Part shown: positions 57,799 to 64,000 of the stretch, in pieces
How the letters are laid out: every line of letters begins with the position of its first letter
Numbering within the stretch: the stretch's first letter is position 1
NCBI RefSeq assembly: GCF_001522585.2
Contig: NZ_CP013372.1
Location: 1,860,001 to 1,924,000 of the forward strand
Direction of reading: 5' to 3'
Length of the DNA: 64,000 nt
From: Burkholderia sp. NRF60-BP8
GTDB lineage: Bacteria; Pseudomonadota; Gammaproteobacteria; Burkholderiales; Burkholderiaceae
Translations under genes and position numbers: made by a program
Notes under the pieces: generated by a model
Databases searched by the model: none
Told to the model about the DNA's origin: nothing
What the model saw: the letters and a program-made list of their open reading frames with translations, nothing else

Positions 57799-58743
57799 AT
57801 GCGGCACATGAAGACACGACTGATCGGCTATCTCTATCTCGCCGCCGCGATGGCAGGCGTCGGCAGCACCGTCATCGCGAGCCGTCTCGCGGCCGGCGGC
57901 CTGCCGCCGTTCACGGCCACCGCGCTGCGCTTCCTGATCGCGACCCCGCTGCTGCTCGCGCTGATGCACGCGCAGCGCATGCGCTGGCCGCGCATTTGCG
58001 CACGCGACGCCGTGCTGCTCGTGATCCAGGCCGCGGCGGGCGGCGTCGGCTACACGGTGCTGCTGATCAGCGGCACGAAGCTGTCGTCGCCGCTCGATGC
58101 GGGCGTGATGCTCGGCACGCTGCCGGCGATGTCGACGCTGATCGCGGCCGTCGTGCTGCGCGAGCGGCAGACGCCGCGCGACTGGCTGGCCGCCGCGCTC
58201 GCCACGGCCGGCGTGCTGTTCGTCACGTTCGCGCCGGGCCACGCGATGCCGTCGCTCCAGACGCTTGCCGGCGATGCGCTGGTGCTGGCGGCCGTCGCAT
58301 GCGAAGCGGTCTTCATCCTGCTCAACCGGCGGCTCGCCGCGCCGTTGCCGCCGCTCGCGCTTTCCACCGCGATGTCGGGCCTCGGCTTCGTGCTCGCACT
58401 CGTGCCGGCCGCGTTCGAATGGCATGCGCTGACGAGCGGCTGGACCGTCGGCGCGGTGTCGGCGATCGCGTACTACGCGTTGATTCCGACCGTGCTCGGC
58501 TACCTGTGCTGGTATGCGGGCTCGGCGCGCACGAGCGGCACCGAAGCGGCCCTCTTCACGGCGGTCGCGCCGGTTTCGGCCGTGCTGTTCGCGGTCGTCC
58601 TGTTCGGCGAAACGCTGACCGGCACGCGCGTCGCGGGCATCGCGCTCGTCGTCGCCGGCATGCTCGTCGGCGCGACGCGACGGCGCGAGCGGCCCGTCGA
58701 AGAATCACGCACGACGCTCGCCGCGCGGACCGCCACCGACTGA
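57799..58743 (+). CDS. EamA/DMT-family transporter
   Basis: A 314-residue, ten-helix inner-membrane carrier with two EamA repeats; the first begins YLYLAAAMAGVGSTVIASRLAAGGLPPFTATALRFLIATPLLLAL and the second near DALVLAAVACEAVFILLNRRLAAPLPPLALST. Members export amino acids, nucleosides or drugs; the cargo is unknown here. The start is either 57799 (MRHMKT) or 57808. A conserved proline and glycine pattern in the helix ends agrees with the family. Confidence 0.9.
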   Translation: MRHMKTRLIGYLYLAAAMAGVGSTVIASRLAAGGLPPFTATALRFLIATPLLLALMHAQRMRWPRICARDAVLLVIQAAAGGVGYTVLLISGTKLSSPLDAGVMLGTLPAMSTLIAAVVLRERQTPRDWLAAALATAGVLFVTFAPGHAMPSLQTLAGDALVLAAVACEAVFILLNRRLAAPLPPLALSTAMSGLGFVLALVPAAFEWHALTSGWTVGAVSAIAYYALIPTVLGYLCWYAGSARTSGTEAALFTAVAPVSAVLFAVVLFGETLTGTRVAGIALVVAGMLVGATRRRERPVEESRTTLAARTATD

Positions 58744-58937
58744 CTCGCGTTCATCGCGCCCGCGGAAACGGCGGCGGCCCTCCCGTCGCGTCGCCGGTCG
58801 ATCCCGCCTTCGCGCGACACGGCCGGCGCCTGTAGGAATGTGTCCGCGCACCGCAAAACCGTTGCGCGCGACTGCGCAAGATGCAATATTCGCGTGGCCG
58901 GGCCCTTTGACAACCATCGAACGACAATCCCCACGCA

Positions 58938-59486
58938 ATGAACAGGAAGGAAGCCAAAACAAGAATCGCGGTGCTGCTATCCGCGGGAACGAGGAAGGCC
59001 GACGCGCTGGCCGAACTGTCCGGACAGGGGCTCAAGGATCGCGTGCTCGCGCAGTTGATCGCGTCGCGCCCGGATCCCGAACGCTGCCGCAAGAACAAGG
59101 TGCACATCCGGATCCTGATCGGCCTCGGCGTCGCCCAGTTGGTCATCAGCCTGATGCTTGCGTACTACTTCTTCGCGTCCGGCGCCGGCGGCGTCCTCGT
59201 CACCGTCTTCCTTGCGTTGACCGTCCCGCTGTCGCTGCTGTTCATCTGGGGCTTCGCGACCCATCGTGTCGGTGCGTATCACGCGTTCATCCTGCTGTCG
59301 CTGCTGCAGATGCCGAAGACCGTCGCCGATCTCGGGCGCGATCCGTCGTCCGCGCTGCCGAGCCTCGCGATCACGGCCGTGCTCGTCGGTTACGTGTGGT
59401 TCGTCCGCAACCGGTTGTTCCCCGACTACGGCTGGTTCACGCCGCGCAAGGTCGAAGGCCGCTACGCGTTCGTGGAACGCGCCTGA
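58938..59486 (+). CDS. Hypothetical membrane protein, about four transmembrane segments
   Basis: A 182-residue protein I do not recognise. The first 50 residues are polar (KEAKTRIAVLLSAGTRKADALAELSGQGLKD), then four hydrophobic segments: IRILIGLGVAQLVISLMLAYYFFA, GGVLVTVFLALTVPLSLLFIWGFA, YHAFILLSLLQMP and LAITAVLVGYVWFVRNRLF. It ends with the basic tail YGWFTPRKVEGRYAFVERA. It is followed by a strong terminator and has no clear partner genes. Confidence 0.8.
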   Translation: MNRKEAKTRIAVLLSAGTRKADALAELSGQGLKDRVLAQLIASRPDPERCRKNKVHIRILIGLGVAQLVISLMLAYYFFASGAGGVLVTVFLALTVPLSLLFIWGFATHRVGAYHAFILLSLLQMPKTVADLGRDPSSALPSLAITAVLVGYVWFVRNRLFPDYGWFTPRKVEGRYAFVERA

Positions 59487-59511
59487 CGCCACGACGTCGC
59501 GTCGGGCGCAA

Positions 59512-59559
59512 AAAAAGGCGCCAGGCCTTCCCGCCATCGCGGAAAGGCCCGGCGCCTTC
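59512..59559. terminator. Bidirectional intrinsic terminator between convergent genes
   Basis: An A-rich run leads into a long stem (AAGGCGCCAGGCCTTCC against GGAAAGGCCCGGCGCCTT, with one mismatched region) with the loop CGCCATCGC. It lies between the membrane-protein stop at 59486 and the lipoprotein stop at 59581, and the A-run on one side reads as a T-run for the minus-strand gene. Confidence 0.75.
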
Positions 59560-59580
59560 TGCATTCCGGAACCGATCGGC

Positions 59581-59715
59581 TTACTTCGCCTTTTCGGCCG
59601 AATCGCTGATCGCCTGGCCACCCTTCGAAATATCCTGGCCCATGCCTGCGACCGTGTTGCAACCGGCGAGCGCGGCGGTCACCACCAGCAGCATTGCAGC
59701 AATCGTACGCGTCAT
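59581..59715 (-). CDS. Entericidin-like small lipoprotein
   Basis: A 44-residue protein. The signal MTRTIAAMLLVVTAALAGC ends in the lipobox ALAGC, and the mature NTVAGMGQDISKGGQAISDSAEKAK is the entericidin A/B pattern (a small membrane-associated amphipathic lipopeptide of the envelope, often stress-induced). AAGGAG stands 7 nt before the second ATG, which is chosen at 59715 over an ATG two codons earlier. It is divergent from the pyrB-type gene. Confidence 0.85.
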   Translation of the reverse strand: MTRTIAAMLLVVTAALAGCNTVAGMGQDISKGGQAISDSAEKAK

Positions 59716-59854
59716 TCTCATTCTCCTTCGAATCAACAAGCCCGACCGGGCGAATCGTTTGTGGCGTGGCGCCCGGCACGCTGCCGGACACGGGGCCTGA
59801 CCTGATTATACGGAGGCGCGCGCCAATACGGCCCCGCGCGCTCGCAGATTTTTC

Positions 59855-59882
59855 TTGACTTCATCGCGCCACCCACTAATAT
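59855..59882 (+). promoter_or_regulatory. Predicted sigma70 promoter of the HTH-pyrB gene
   Basis: TTGACT at 59855-59860 and TAATAT at 59877-59882 are 16 bp apart. Transcription would start near 59889, inside the inverted repeat at 59878-59898, so a protein on that repeat would cover both the -10 box and the start site. Confidence 0.6.
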
Positions 59883-59898
59883 ACGCATCGCGTATATT
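59878..59898. promoter_or_regulatory. Perfect 9-bp inverted repeat over the pyrB promoter
   Basis: AATATACGC at 59878-59886 and GCGTATATT at 59890-59898 are exact reverse complements flanking ATC. The dyad overlaps the -10 box and ends 19 bp before the ATG. The core TACGC-N3-GCGTA recurs at 60130-60142 inside the gene. The gene's own N-terminal HTH is the most economical candidate for binding. Confidence 0.7.
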
Positions 59899-59917
59899 TT
59901 CCGCCCAGGAGCCGCCG

Positions 59918-61213
59918 ATGACCGTCCCCCAGCAAGCCTTCCTCCGCGACGCGATGCGCCGCCTCAACATGACCCGCGAGGCATTCGCGAATCGCATCGG
60001 CGTCAGCCGACGTGCGCTGGATACCTGGCTGCTTCCGGACGATTCGCAGGAATCGCGCGGCATGCCGGAGATCGTCGAGCGCTTCGTGTCGGAAATCGTC
60101 GAACGCTCGGCGCCGGACGGCGAAAACTATACGCAAAGCGTAGACAAACAAGGGCTCGCGAAGCAATTCCTGTTCGAAGGCAAGCCGCAATTGATCTCGG
60201 TCGACCAGTTCTCGCGGGATTCGGTCGAGGCGCTGTTCCGCGTGGCCGACGTCATGCAGCCGATCGCGCGACGCCACAAGATTTCGCGGGTGCTCGAAGG
60301 CGCCGTGCTCGGCAACCTGTTCTTCGAAGCCAGCACGCGCACGCGCGTGTCGTTCGGCGCGGCCTTCTGCCGGCTCGGCGGCTCGGTGTGCGACACGACG
60401 GGCTTCACGTTCTCGTCGATGGCCAAGGGTGAATCGATCTACGACACGAGCCGCGTAATGGCCGGCTACGTCGACGCGCTCGTGATCCGTCATCCGGAAA
60501 AAGGCTCGGTGGCCGAATTCGCACGCGCGACCAACCTGCCGGTGATCAACGGCGGCGACGGCCCCGGCGAGCACCCGAGCCAGGCGCTGCTCGACCTCTA
60601 TACGATCCAGCGCGAGTTTTCGCGGCTCGGCAAGATCGTCGACGGCGCGCACATCGCGCTGGTCGGCGACCTGAAGTACGGCCGCACCGTGCACTCGCTC
60701 GTCAAGCTGCTCGCGCTGTACCGCGGGCTGAAGTTCACGCTCGTGTCGCCGCCGACGCTCGAGATGCCGGCGTACATCGTCGACCAGATCGCGACGAATG
60801 GCCATGTGGTCGAGCAGACGAACGACCTCGCGGCCGGGCTGCGCGGCGCGGACGTCGTCTACGCGACGCGGATCCAGAAGGAGCGCTTCACCGACGAGTC
60901 GTTCGAAGGCTACACGCCGGATTTCCAGATCAACCAGGCGCTCGTCGACTCGGTATGCAAGCCCGACACGCTGATCATGCATCCGTTGCCGCGCGACAGC
61001 CGGCCCGGCGCGAACGACCTGTCGGTCGACCTGAACCGCGACCCGCGTCTCGCGATCTTCCGGCAGACCGACAACGGCATTCCGGTGCGGATGGCGATTT
61101 TCGCGGTATTGCTCGGCGTCGAGAACCTCGTCCAGCATTCGATGCGCGACGCGACGTGGCGCCCGCCGGCGTACCTCGGGCCGGAGGATGCGGTGTTTCA
61201 CGGCATCGACTGA
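59918..61213 (+). CDS. pyrB: Aspartate carbamoyltransferase with N-terminal HTH domain (long form)
   Basis: A 431-residue ATCase, catalysing carbamoyl phosphate + aspartate to N-carbamoyl-aspartate in pyrimidine synthesis. The catalytic part (from about residue 75) keeps the carbamoyl-phosphate motif FFEASTRTRVSFG (Ser139-Thr-Arg-Thr), HPSQ at 219-222 and HPLPRD at 355-360. Usual catalytic chains are about 305-340 residues; the excess here is an N-terminal 75-85 residues with a Cro/phage-repressor-like helix-turn-helix (TREAFANRIGVSRRALDTWL, about 19-38). GGAG precedes the ATG. No pyrI or pyrC gene lies beside it. A perfect inverted repeat covers its promoter, so it may regulate itself. It could be a second ATCase beside a housekeeping pyrB elsewhere. 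Confidence 0.9.
   Translation: MTVPQQAFLRDAMRRLNMTREAFANRIGVSRRALDTWLLPDDSQESRGMPEIVERFVSEIVERSAPDGENYTQSVDKQGLAKQFLFEGKPQLISVDQFSRDSVEALFRVADVMQPIARRHKISRVLEGAVLGNLFFEASTRTRVSFGAAFCRLGGSVCDTTGFTFSSMAKGESIYDTSRVMAGYVDALVIRHPEKGSVAEFARATNLPVINGGDGPGEHPSQALLDLYTIQREFSRLGKIVDGAHIALVGDLKYGRTVHSLVKLLALYRGLKFTLVSPPTLEMPAYIVDQIATNGHVVEQTNDLAAGLRGADVVYATRIQKERFTDESFEGYTPDFQINQALVDSVCKPDTLIMHPLPRDSRPGANDLSVDLNRDPRLAIFRQTDNGIPVRMAIFAVLLGVENLVQHSMRDATWRPPAYLGPEDAVFHGID
60128..60142. promoter_or_regulatory. Intragenic copy of the TACGC-N3-GCGTA core
   Basis: TATACGC, AAA, GCGTA occur in the reading frame at the HTH/ATCase junction (codons 71-75). Core symmetry and spacing are the same as in the promoter dyad, with a centre-to-centre distance of 248 bp. 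It could be an auxiliary operator for looping or chance; the flanks are not symmetric. Confidence 0.35.
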
Positions 61214-61278
61214 CGCCGCACCGGCGTGTCGCGCCCGCCTGCCATTGGCTGGCGCAGCGGGCACGCTCGCTCGGTTCG

Positions 61279-61307
61279 AAACGCGCCGCATTGCACGGCG
61301 CGTTTTT
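61279..61307 (+). terminator. Intrinsic terminator after pyrB
   Basis: AAACGCGCCG at 61279-61288 pairs with CGGCGCGTTT at 61296-61305 around a 7-nt loop, followed by further Ts (five in a row through 61307). It stands 66 bp after the pyrB stop. Confidence 0.8.
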
Positions 61308-61582
61308 CGTTTCGGCGCGGTTGACGGAGGCTGGCAACCGGAAGCTACCGCGCCCACGGATCGATCGCTCTAAGCCCCACCGTCTCGAACGGCGCACCTC
61401 GCGAGTGGCCGCGATCACGCCGTTCGCCCCGGCCGATCGGCCATTTCCGCCGACCAGCCGCCGCCACCCCTCCGCAACATTCGTCAACGATTCCCTTACA
61501 AACGATAACAAGAACGCTTCTCATTCAACCAAAAATTACATAGAATGCCGCCTGAAAACAAATCGTAATAATTCCCGGCGGC
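61308..61582. other. Spacer upstream of the siderophore receptor
   Basis: The rest of the 369-bp gap between pyrB (stop 61213) and the receptor gene holds no supported gene. Its right half is AT-rich for this genome and carries the Fur-box-like site at 61504-61522; the promoter of the receptor should lie there. Confidence 0.5.
61504..61522 (+). promoter_or_regulatory. Fur-box-like sequence upstream of the TonB receptor
   Basis: GATAACAAGAACGCTTCTC agrees at 12 of 19 positions with the Fur consensus, including GATAA at one end and TC at the other. It is 60 bp before the first possible start codon. Iron-repressed expression is expected for siderophore receptors; the match itself is moderate. 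Confidence 0.5.
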
Positions 61583-63877
61583 ATGCACATTTCCGCAGCG
61601 TCCCGGGGCCACACCGCGAGGTCGAAGCGCACCATGAAGTCCCGTCCCGACGAGCTGAAGCTCGGTAAATTCACCACCCTGTGCAGCGTGCTCGCCGCGA
61701 GCCCCGCGTTCGCCGACGGCACGCCGCCCGCGGCGCCCGCCAGCACCGAAGGCCACCTCGCGCCGATCGAGATCCAGGGCAAGACCGAGCACAGCTACAA
61801 GGCCGACTTTTCCGCTTCCGCGAAATTCACCGCGCCGCTCGTCGACACGCCGAAATCCGTCACCGTGATCCCGCAGGAACTGATCCAGAGCAGCGGCGCG
61901 GCAACGCTGACCGAAGCGCTGCGCACGGTGCCCGGCATCACGTTCGGCGCCGGCGAAGGCGGCAATCCGCTCGGCGACCGTCCGTTCATCCGCGGCTACG
62001 ACACGCAGGGCAGCATGTTCGTCGACGGCATGCGCGATACGGGCGCCACCACGCGCGAGATCTTCAACACCGAGCGCGTCGAGATCACCAAGGGTTCCGA
62101 CGGCGCCTACGGCGGCCGCGGCGGCGCCGGCGGCAGCATCAACCTGATCACGAAGGCCCCGCATCTGGGCACGACGGCCGCCGCGAGCGCGGGCCTCGGC
62201 ACCGACCGCTATCGCCGCTTCACCGCCGACGGCAACTGGCAGTTCGCCGATCACGCCGCGTTCCGCCTGAACCTGATGAGCCACAACAACGACGTCGCCG
62301 GCCGCGATGCCGTCAACAACGAGCGCTGGGGCGTCGCGCCGTCGATCGCGTTCGGCCTCGGCACGCCGACGCGCGTGACCGCGAGCTACTACCACCTGCA
62401 GACGGACGACATGCCCGACGGCGGCATCCCGTACTTCTACACGACGTCGAACAAGCCCGCGAACGTCGGCACGATCTATCCGGCGCCCGTCGATCGCCAC
62501 AACTTCTACGGCCTGATCGACCGCGACTTCCGCAAGACCACGTCGGACATCAGCACGATCAAGATCGAGCACGACATCACGCCGAACCTCACGGTGCGCA
62601 ACACCACGCGCTACACGGAATCGACGCAGGACTACATCTGGACGCAGCCGGACGACAGCCAGGGCAACGTGGTGAACGGCAAGGTCTGGCGCCGCAACAA
62701 CAACCGCGACAGCTCGATCAACAGCCTCGCGAACCTGACCGAGCTGTTCGGCGAATTCCGTACGGGCCCGTTCAAGCACAGCTTCACGACCGGTATCGAG
62801 CTGACGCGCGAATGGGGCAAGCGCGATTCGTACACGGTCGCGACCGACAAGGGCACGATCTGCCAGAAAGGCATCGGCGCGCCGTCGGGCTACAACTGCA
62901 CGAGCCTCTGGTCGCCGAACCCGAACGATCCGTGGGCCGGTTCGATCACGCGCAACAACGACTACGCGCATGCGCGCACGACGACGAAGTCGATCTACGG
63001 CTTCGACACGATCGAGCTCACGCCGCGCTGGCAGGTGAACGCCGGCGTACGCGTCGACGACTACTCGACCCGCTTCACCGATACCGCGGCCAACGGCGGC
63101 AAGACCTATACGCGCGACGACACGCTGTTCAACTGGCAGGCCGGCCTCGTGTTCAAGCCCGCGCAGAACGGCAGCATCTACGCGTCGTATGCGACGTCGT
63201 CGACGCCCGCCGGCATGCTGCTCGGCGAAGGCAGCGAAACGCAGTCGCTCACGCCGGGCCGCGGCGGCGTCGGGCCCAACGCCGACCAGATGGCGCCCGA
63301 GAAGAACCGCAGTATCGAGCTCGGCACGAAGTGGAACGTGCTGAACGACAAGCTGTCGCTGACGGCCGCGCTGTTCCAGATCGATACGACGAACGCGCGC
63401 GTGACGCTGCCGAACAATCAGTACGCGATGGTCGGCAACAAGCGCGTGCAGGGTCTCGAGCTCGGCCTCGCCGGCCAGATCACGAAGCAATGGCAGGTGT
63501 TCGGCGGCTACACGTACATGAAGAGCGAACTGCGCGACAACGGCAAGGACGCCGCGAACAACGGCAACCGCTTCCCGAACACGCCGAAGCACAGCCTCAC
63601 GATGTGGTCGAACTACGACGTCACGCCGAAGTTCACGGTCGGCGGCGGCGCGTTCTACATGTCGGAAGTGTTCGGCGATCCCGCGAACCTGCGCGCCGTG
63701 CCGTCGTACTGGCGCTTCGACGCGATGGCGCAGTACCGGATCAACAAGAAGCTCGACCTGCAGCTGAACGTGAACAACCTGTTCAACCGCACCTACTTCG
63801 ATCAGGCGTATCCGGCGCACTATGCGTCGATCGCCCCGGGCCGCTCGGCGTTCGTCACGCTGAACGCGCGCTACTGA
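61583..63877 (+). CDS. TonB-dependent catecholate-type siderophore receptor
   Basis: A 764-residue outer-membrane receptor importing ferric siderophores with TonB energy. After an export signal (LKLGKFTTLCSVLAASPAFADG) comes the plug domain (PKSVTVIPQELIQSSGAATLTEALRTVPGITFGAGEGGNPLGDRPFIRGYDTQGSMFVDGMRD, then ERVEITKGSDGAYGGRGGAGGSINLITK), and a 22-strand barrel ending RSAFVTLNARY with the terminal aromatic residue. It resembles Fiu/PiuA-type catecholate receptors. Start 61583 gives a long leader before the signal; 61634 (MKSRPDE) is the alternative. A conserved disulfide is likely between the two cysteines of ICQKGIGAPSGYNCTS. Confidence 0.93.
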   Translation: MHISAASRGHTARSKRTMKSRPDELKLGKFTTLCSVLAASPAFADGTPPAAPASTEGHLAPIEIQGKTEHSYKADFSASAKFTAPLVDTPKSVTVIPQELIQSSGAATLTEALRTVPGITFGAGEGGNPLGDRPFIRGYDTQGSMFVDGMRDTGATTREIFNTERVEITKGSDGAYGGRGGAGGSINLITKAPHLGTTAAASAGLGTDRYRRFTADGNWQFADHAAFRLNLMSHNNDVAGRDAVNNERWGVAPSIAFGLGTPTRVTASYYHLQTDDMPDGGIPYFYTTSNKPANVGTIYPAPVDRHNFYGLIDRDFRKTTSDISTIKIEHDITPNLTVRNTTRYTESTQDYIWTQPDDSQGNVVNGKVWRRNNNRDSSINSLANLTELFGEFRTGPFKHSFTTGIELTREWGKRDSYTVATDKGTICQKGIGAPSGYNCTSLWSPNPNDPWAGSITRNNDYAHARTTTKSIYGFDTIELTPRWQVNAGVRVDDYSTRFTDTAANGGKTYTRDDTLFNWQAGLVFKPAQNGSIYASYATSSTPAGMLLGEGSETQSLTPGRGGVGPNADQMAPEKNRSIELGTKWNVLNDKLSLTAALFQIDTTNARVTLPNNQYAMVGNKRVQGLELGLAGQITKQWQVFGGYTYMKSELRDNGKDAANNGNRFPNTPKHSLTMWSNYDVTPKFTVGGGAFYMSEVFGDPANLRAVPSYWRFDAMAQYRINKKLDLQLNVNNLFNRTYFDQAYPAHYASIAPGRSAFVTLNARY

Positions 63878-63880
63878 TCG

Positions 63881-64000
63881 ATGGAAGCCGTATCGCTGAA
63901 GGCGCTCGCGTCGGTATCGCCGCGCGCGTTCGCCGACATCCTGGCCGGGCCGCCCGAGCGCGCCGCCGCGTGGGTCGCGGCGGCGGCCGACCACGGCATC
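63881..64000 (+). CDS. N-terminal 40 residues of a downstream protein, possibly Sel1/TPR-type (partial)
   Basis: An ATG 3 bp after the receptor stop opens a frame that runs off the window (MEAVSLKALASVSPRAFADI, then a run of Ala/Trp). Direct abutment implies co-transcription with the receptor. In related iron-uptake loci a Sel1/TPR-type protein and a PiuC-like iron/oxoglutarate hydroxylase follow the receptor; too little is visible here to confirm either. Confidence 0.6.
   Translation, partial: MEAVSLKALASVSPRAFADILAGPPERAAAWVAAAADHGI

Noticed and set aside
1..64000. CRISPR arrays, insertion sequences, integrases, prophage genes, rRNA or complete tRNA genes
   Set aside because: Looked for on both strands; no direct-repeat arrays with spacers, transposase motifs, flanking target duplications or cloverleaf structures were found.

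Overview
The window is high-GC DNA with dense, mostly single-gene or short-operon packing and many regulator/transporter/enzyme modules. Together with a DUF3331 gene, OmpC-like Burkholderiales porins, creBCD and many LysR/AraC regulators, this points to a Burkholderia sensu lato genome (cepacia-complex-like), probably a secondary chromosome rich in catabolic genes. This assignment is inferred from protein families only. I see no rRNA, tRNA, CRISPR array, IS element, prophage or plasmid origin.

1-7.0 kb: the 5' part of a TetR regulator diverges from a type II NADH dehydrogenase-like flavoprotein, with a perfect palindrome over the predicted start of transcription. DUF3331, a DctA-type symporter, periplasmic gamma-glutamyltransferase and a divergent RpiR regulator follow. 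7.0-12.6 kb: a nitrate/taurine-type ABC importer (ATPase plus double permease, no binding protein) diverges from a Tat-exported metallophosphoesterase, a cupredoxin and a cupin. 12.7-23.5 kb: two hydrolases, an ArsR regulator with an ene-reductase, an M20 amidohydrolase/porin/MFS operon with divergent LysR, GNAT, a LysE exporter and a secreted alpha/beta hydrolase.

23.5-30 kb: a PI-PLC-like phosphodiesterase, a LacI regulator, an ABC sugar importer that lacks an ATPase gene, and a porin. A 22-bp perfect palindrome lies upstream of the binding-protein gene. 30-38.3 kb: an amine or omega-amino-acid catabolic cluster (AraC, DUF3156, APC permease, class III aminotransferase, aldehyde dehydrogenase, LuxR). 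A 14-nt motif recurs in the same orientation before three of its transcription units. A zinc metallopeptidase follows. 38.7-43.6 kb: a co-directional SDR, LysR, EthD-like, MFS and DUF2848 cluster of unknown substrate. 43.6-49.4 kb: a small lipoprotein, NAD(P)-binding protein with LysR, a DUF7660-like protein, LysR with a DHA2 MFS pump, and a truncated RidA remnant colliding with an oxidoreductase-like gene.

49.4-53.1 kb: creBCD, with five TTCAC-type repeats at exact 11-bp spacing in front of creD. 53.2-59.7 kb: SDRs, a short DapB-like protein, a moaEF-like pair, AraC with an EamA transporter, a membrane protein and an entericidin-like lipoprotein. 59.9-64 kb: a long aspartate carbamoyltransferase with an N-terminal helix-turn-helix domain, whose promoter carries a perfect operator-like inverted repeat and whose reading frame carries a second core copy. 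It is followed by a TonB-dependent siderophore receptor with a Fur-box-like site and the start of a downstream gene.

The strongest leads are the HTH-carbamoyltransferase fusion with its own operator, the CreB-box array at creD, the shared motif of the amine cluster, and the LacI-type operator of the ATPase-less ABC system.
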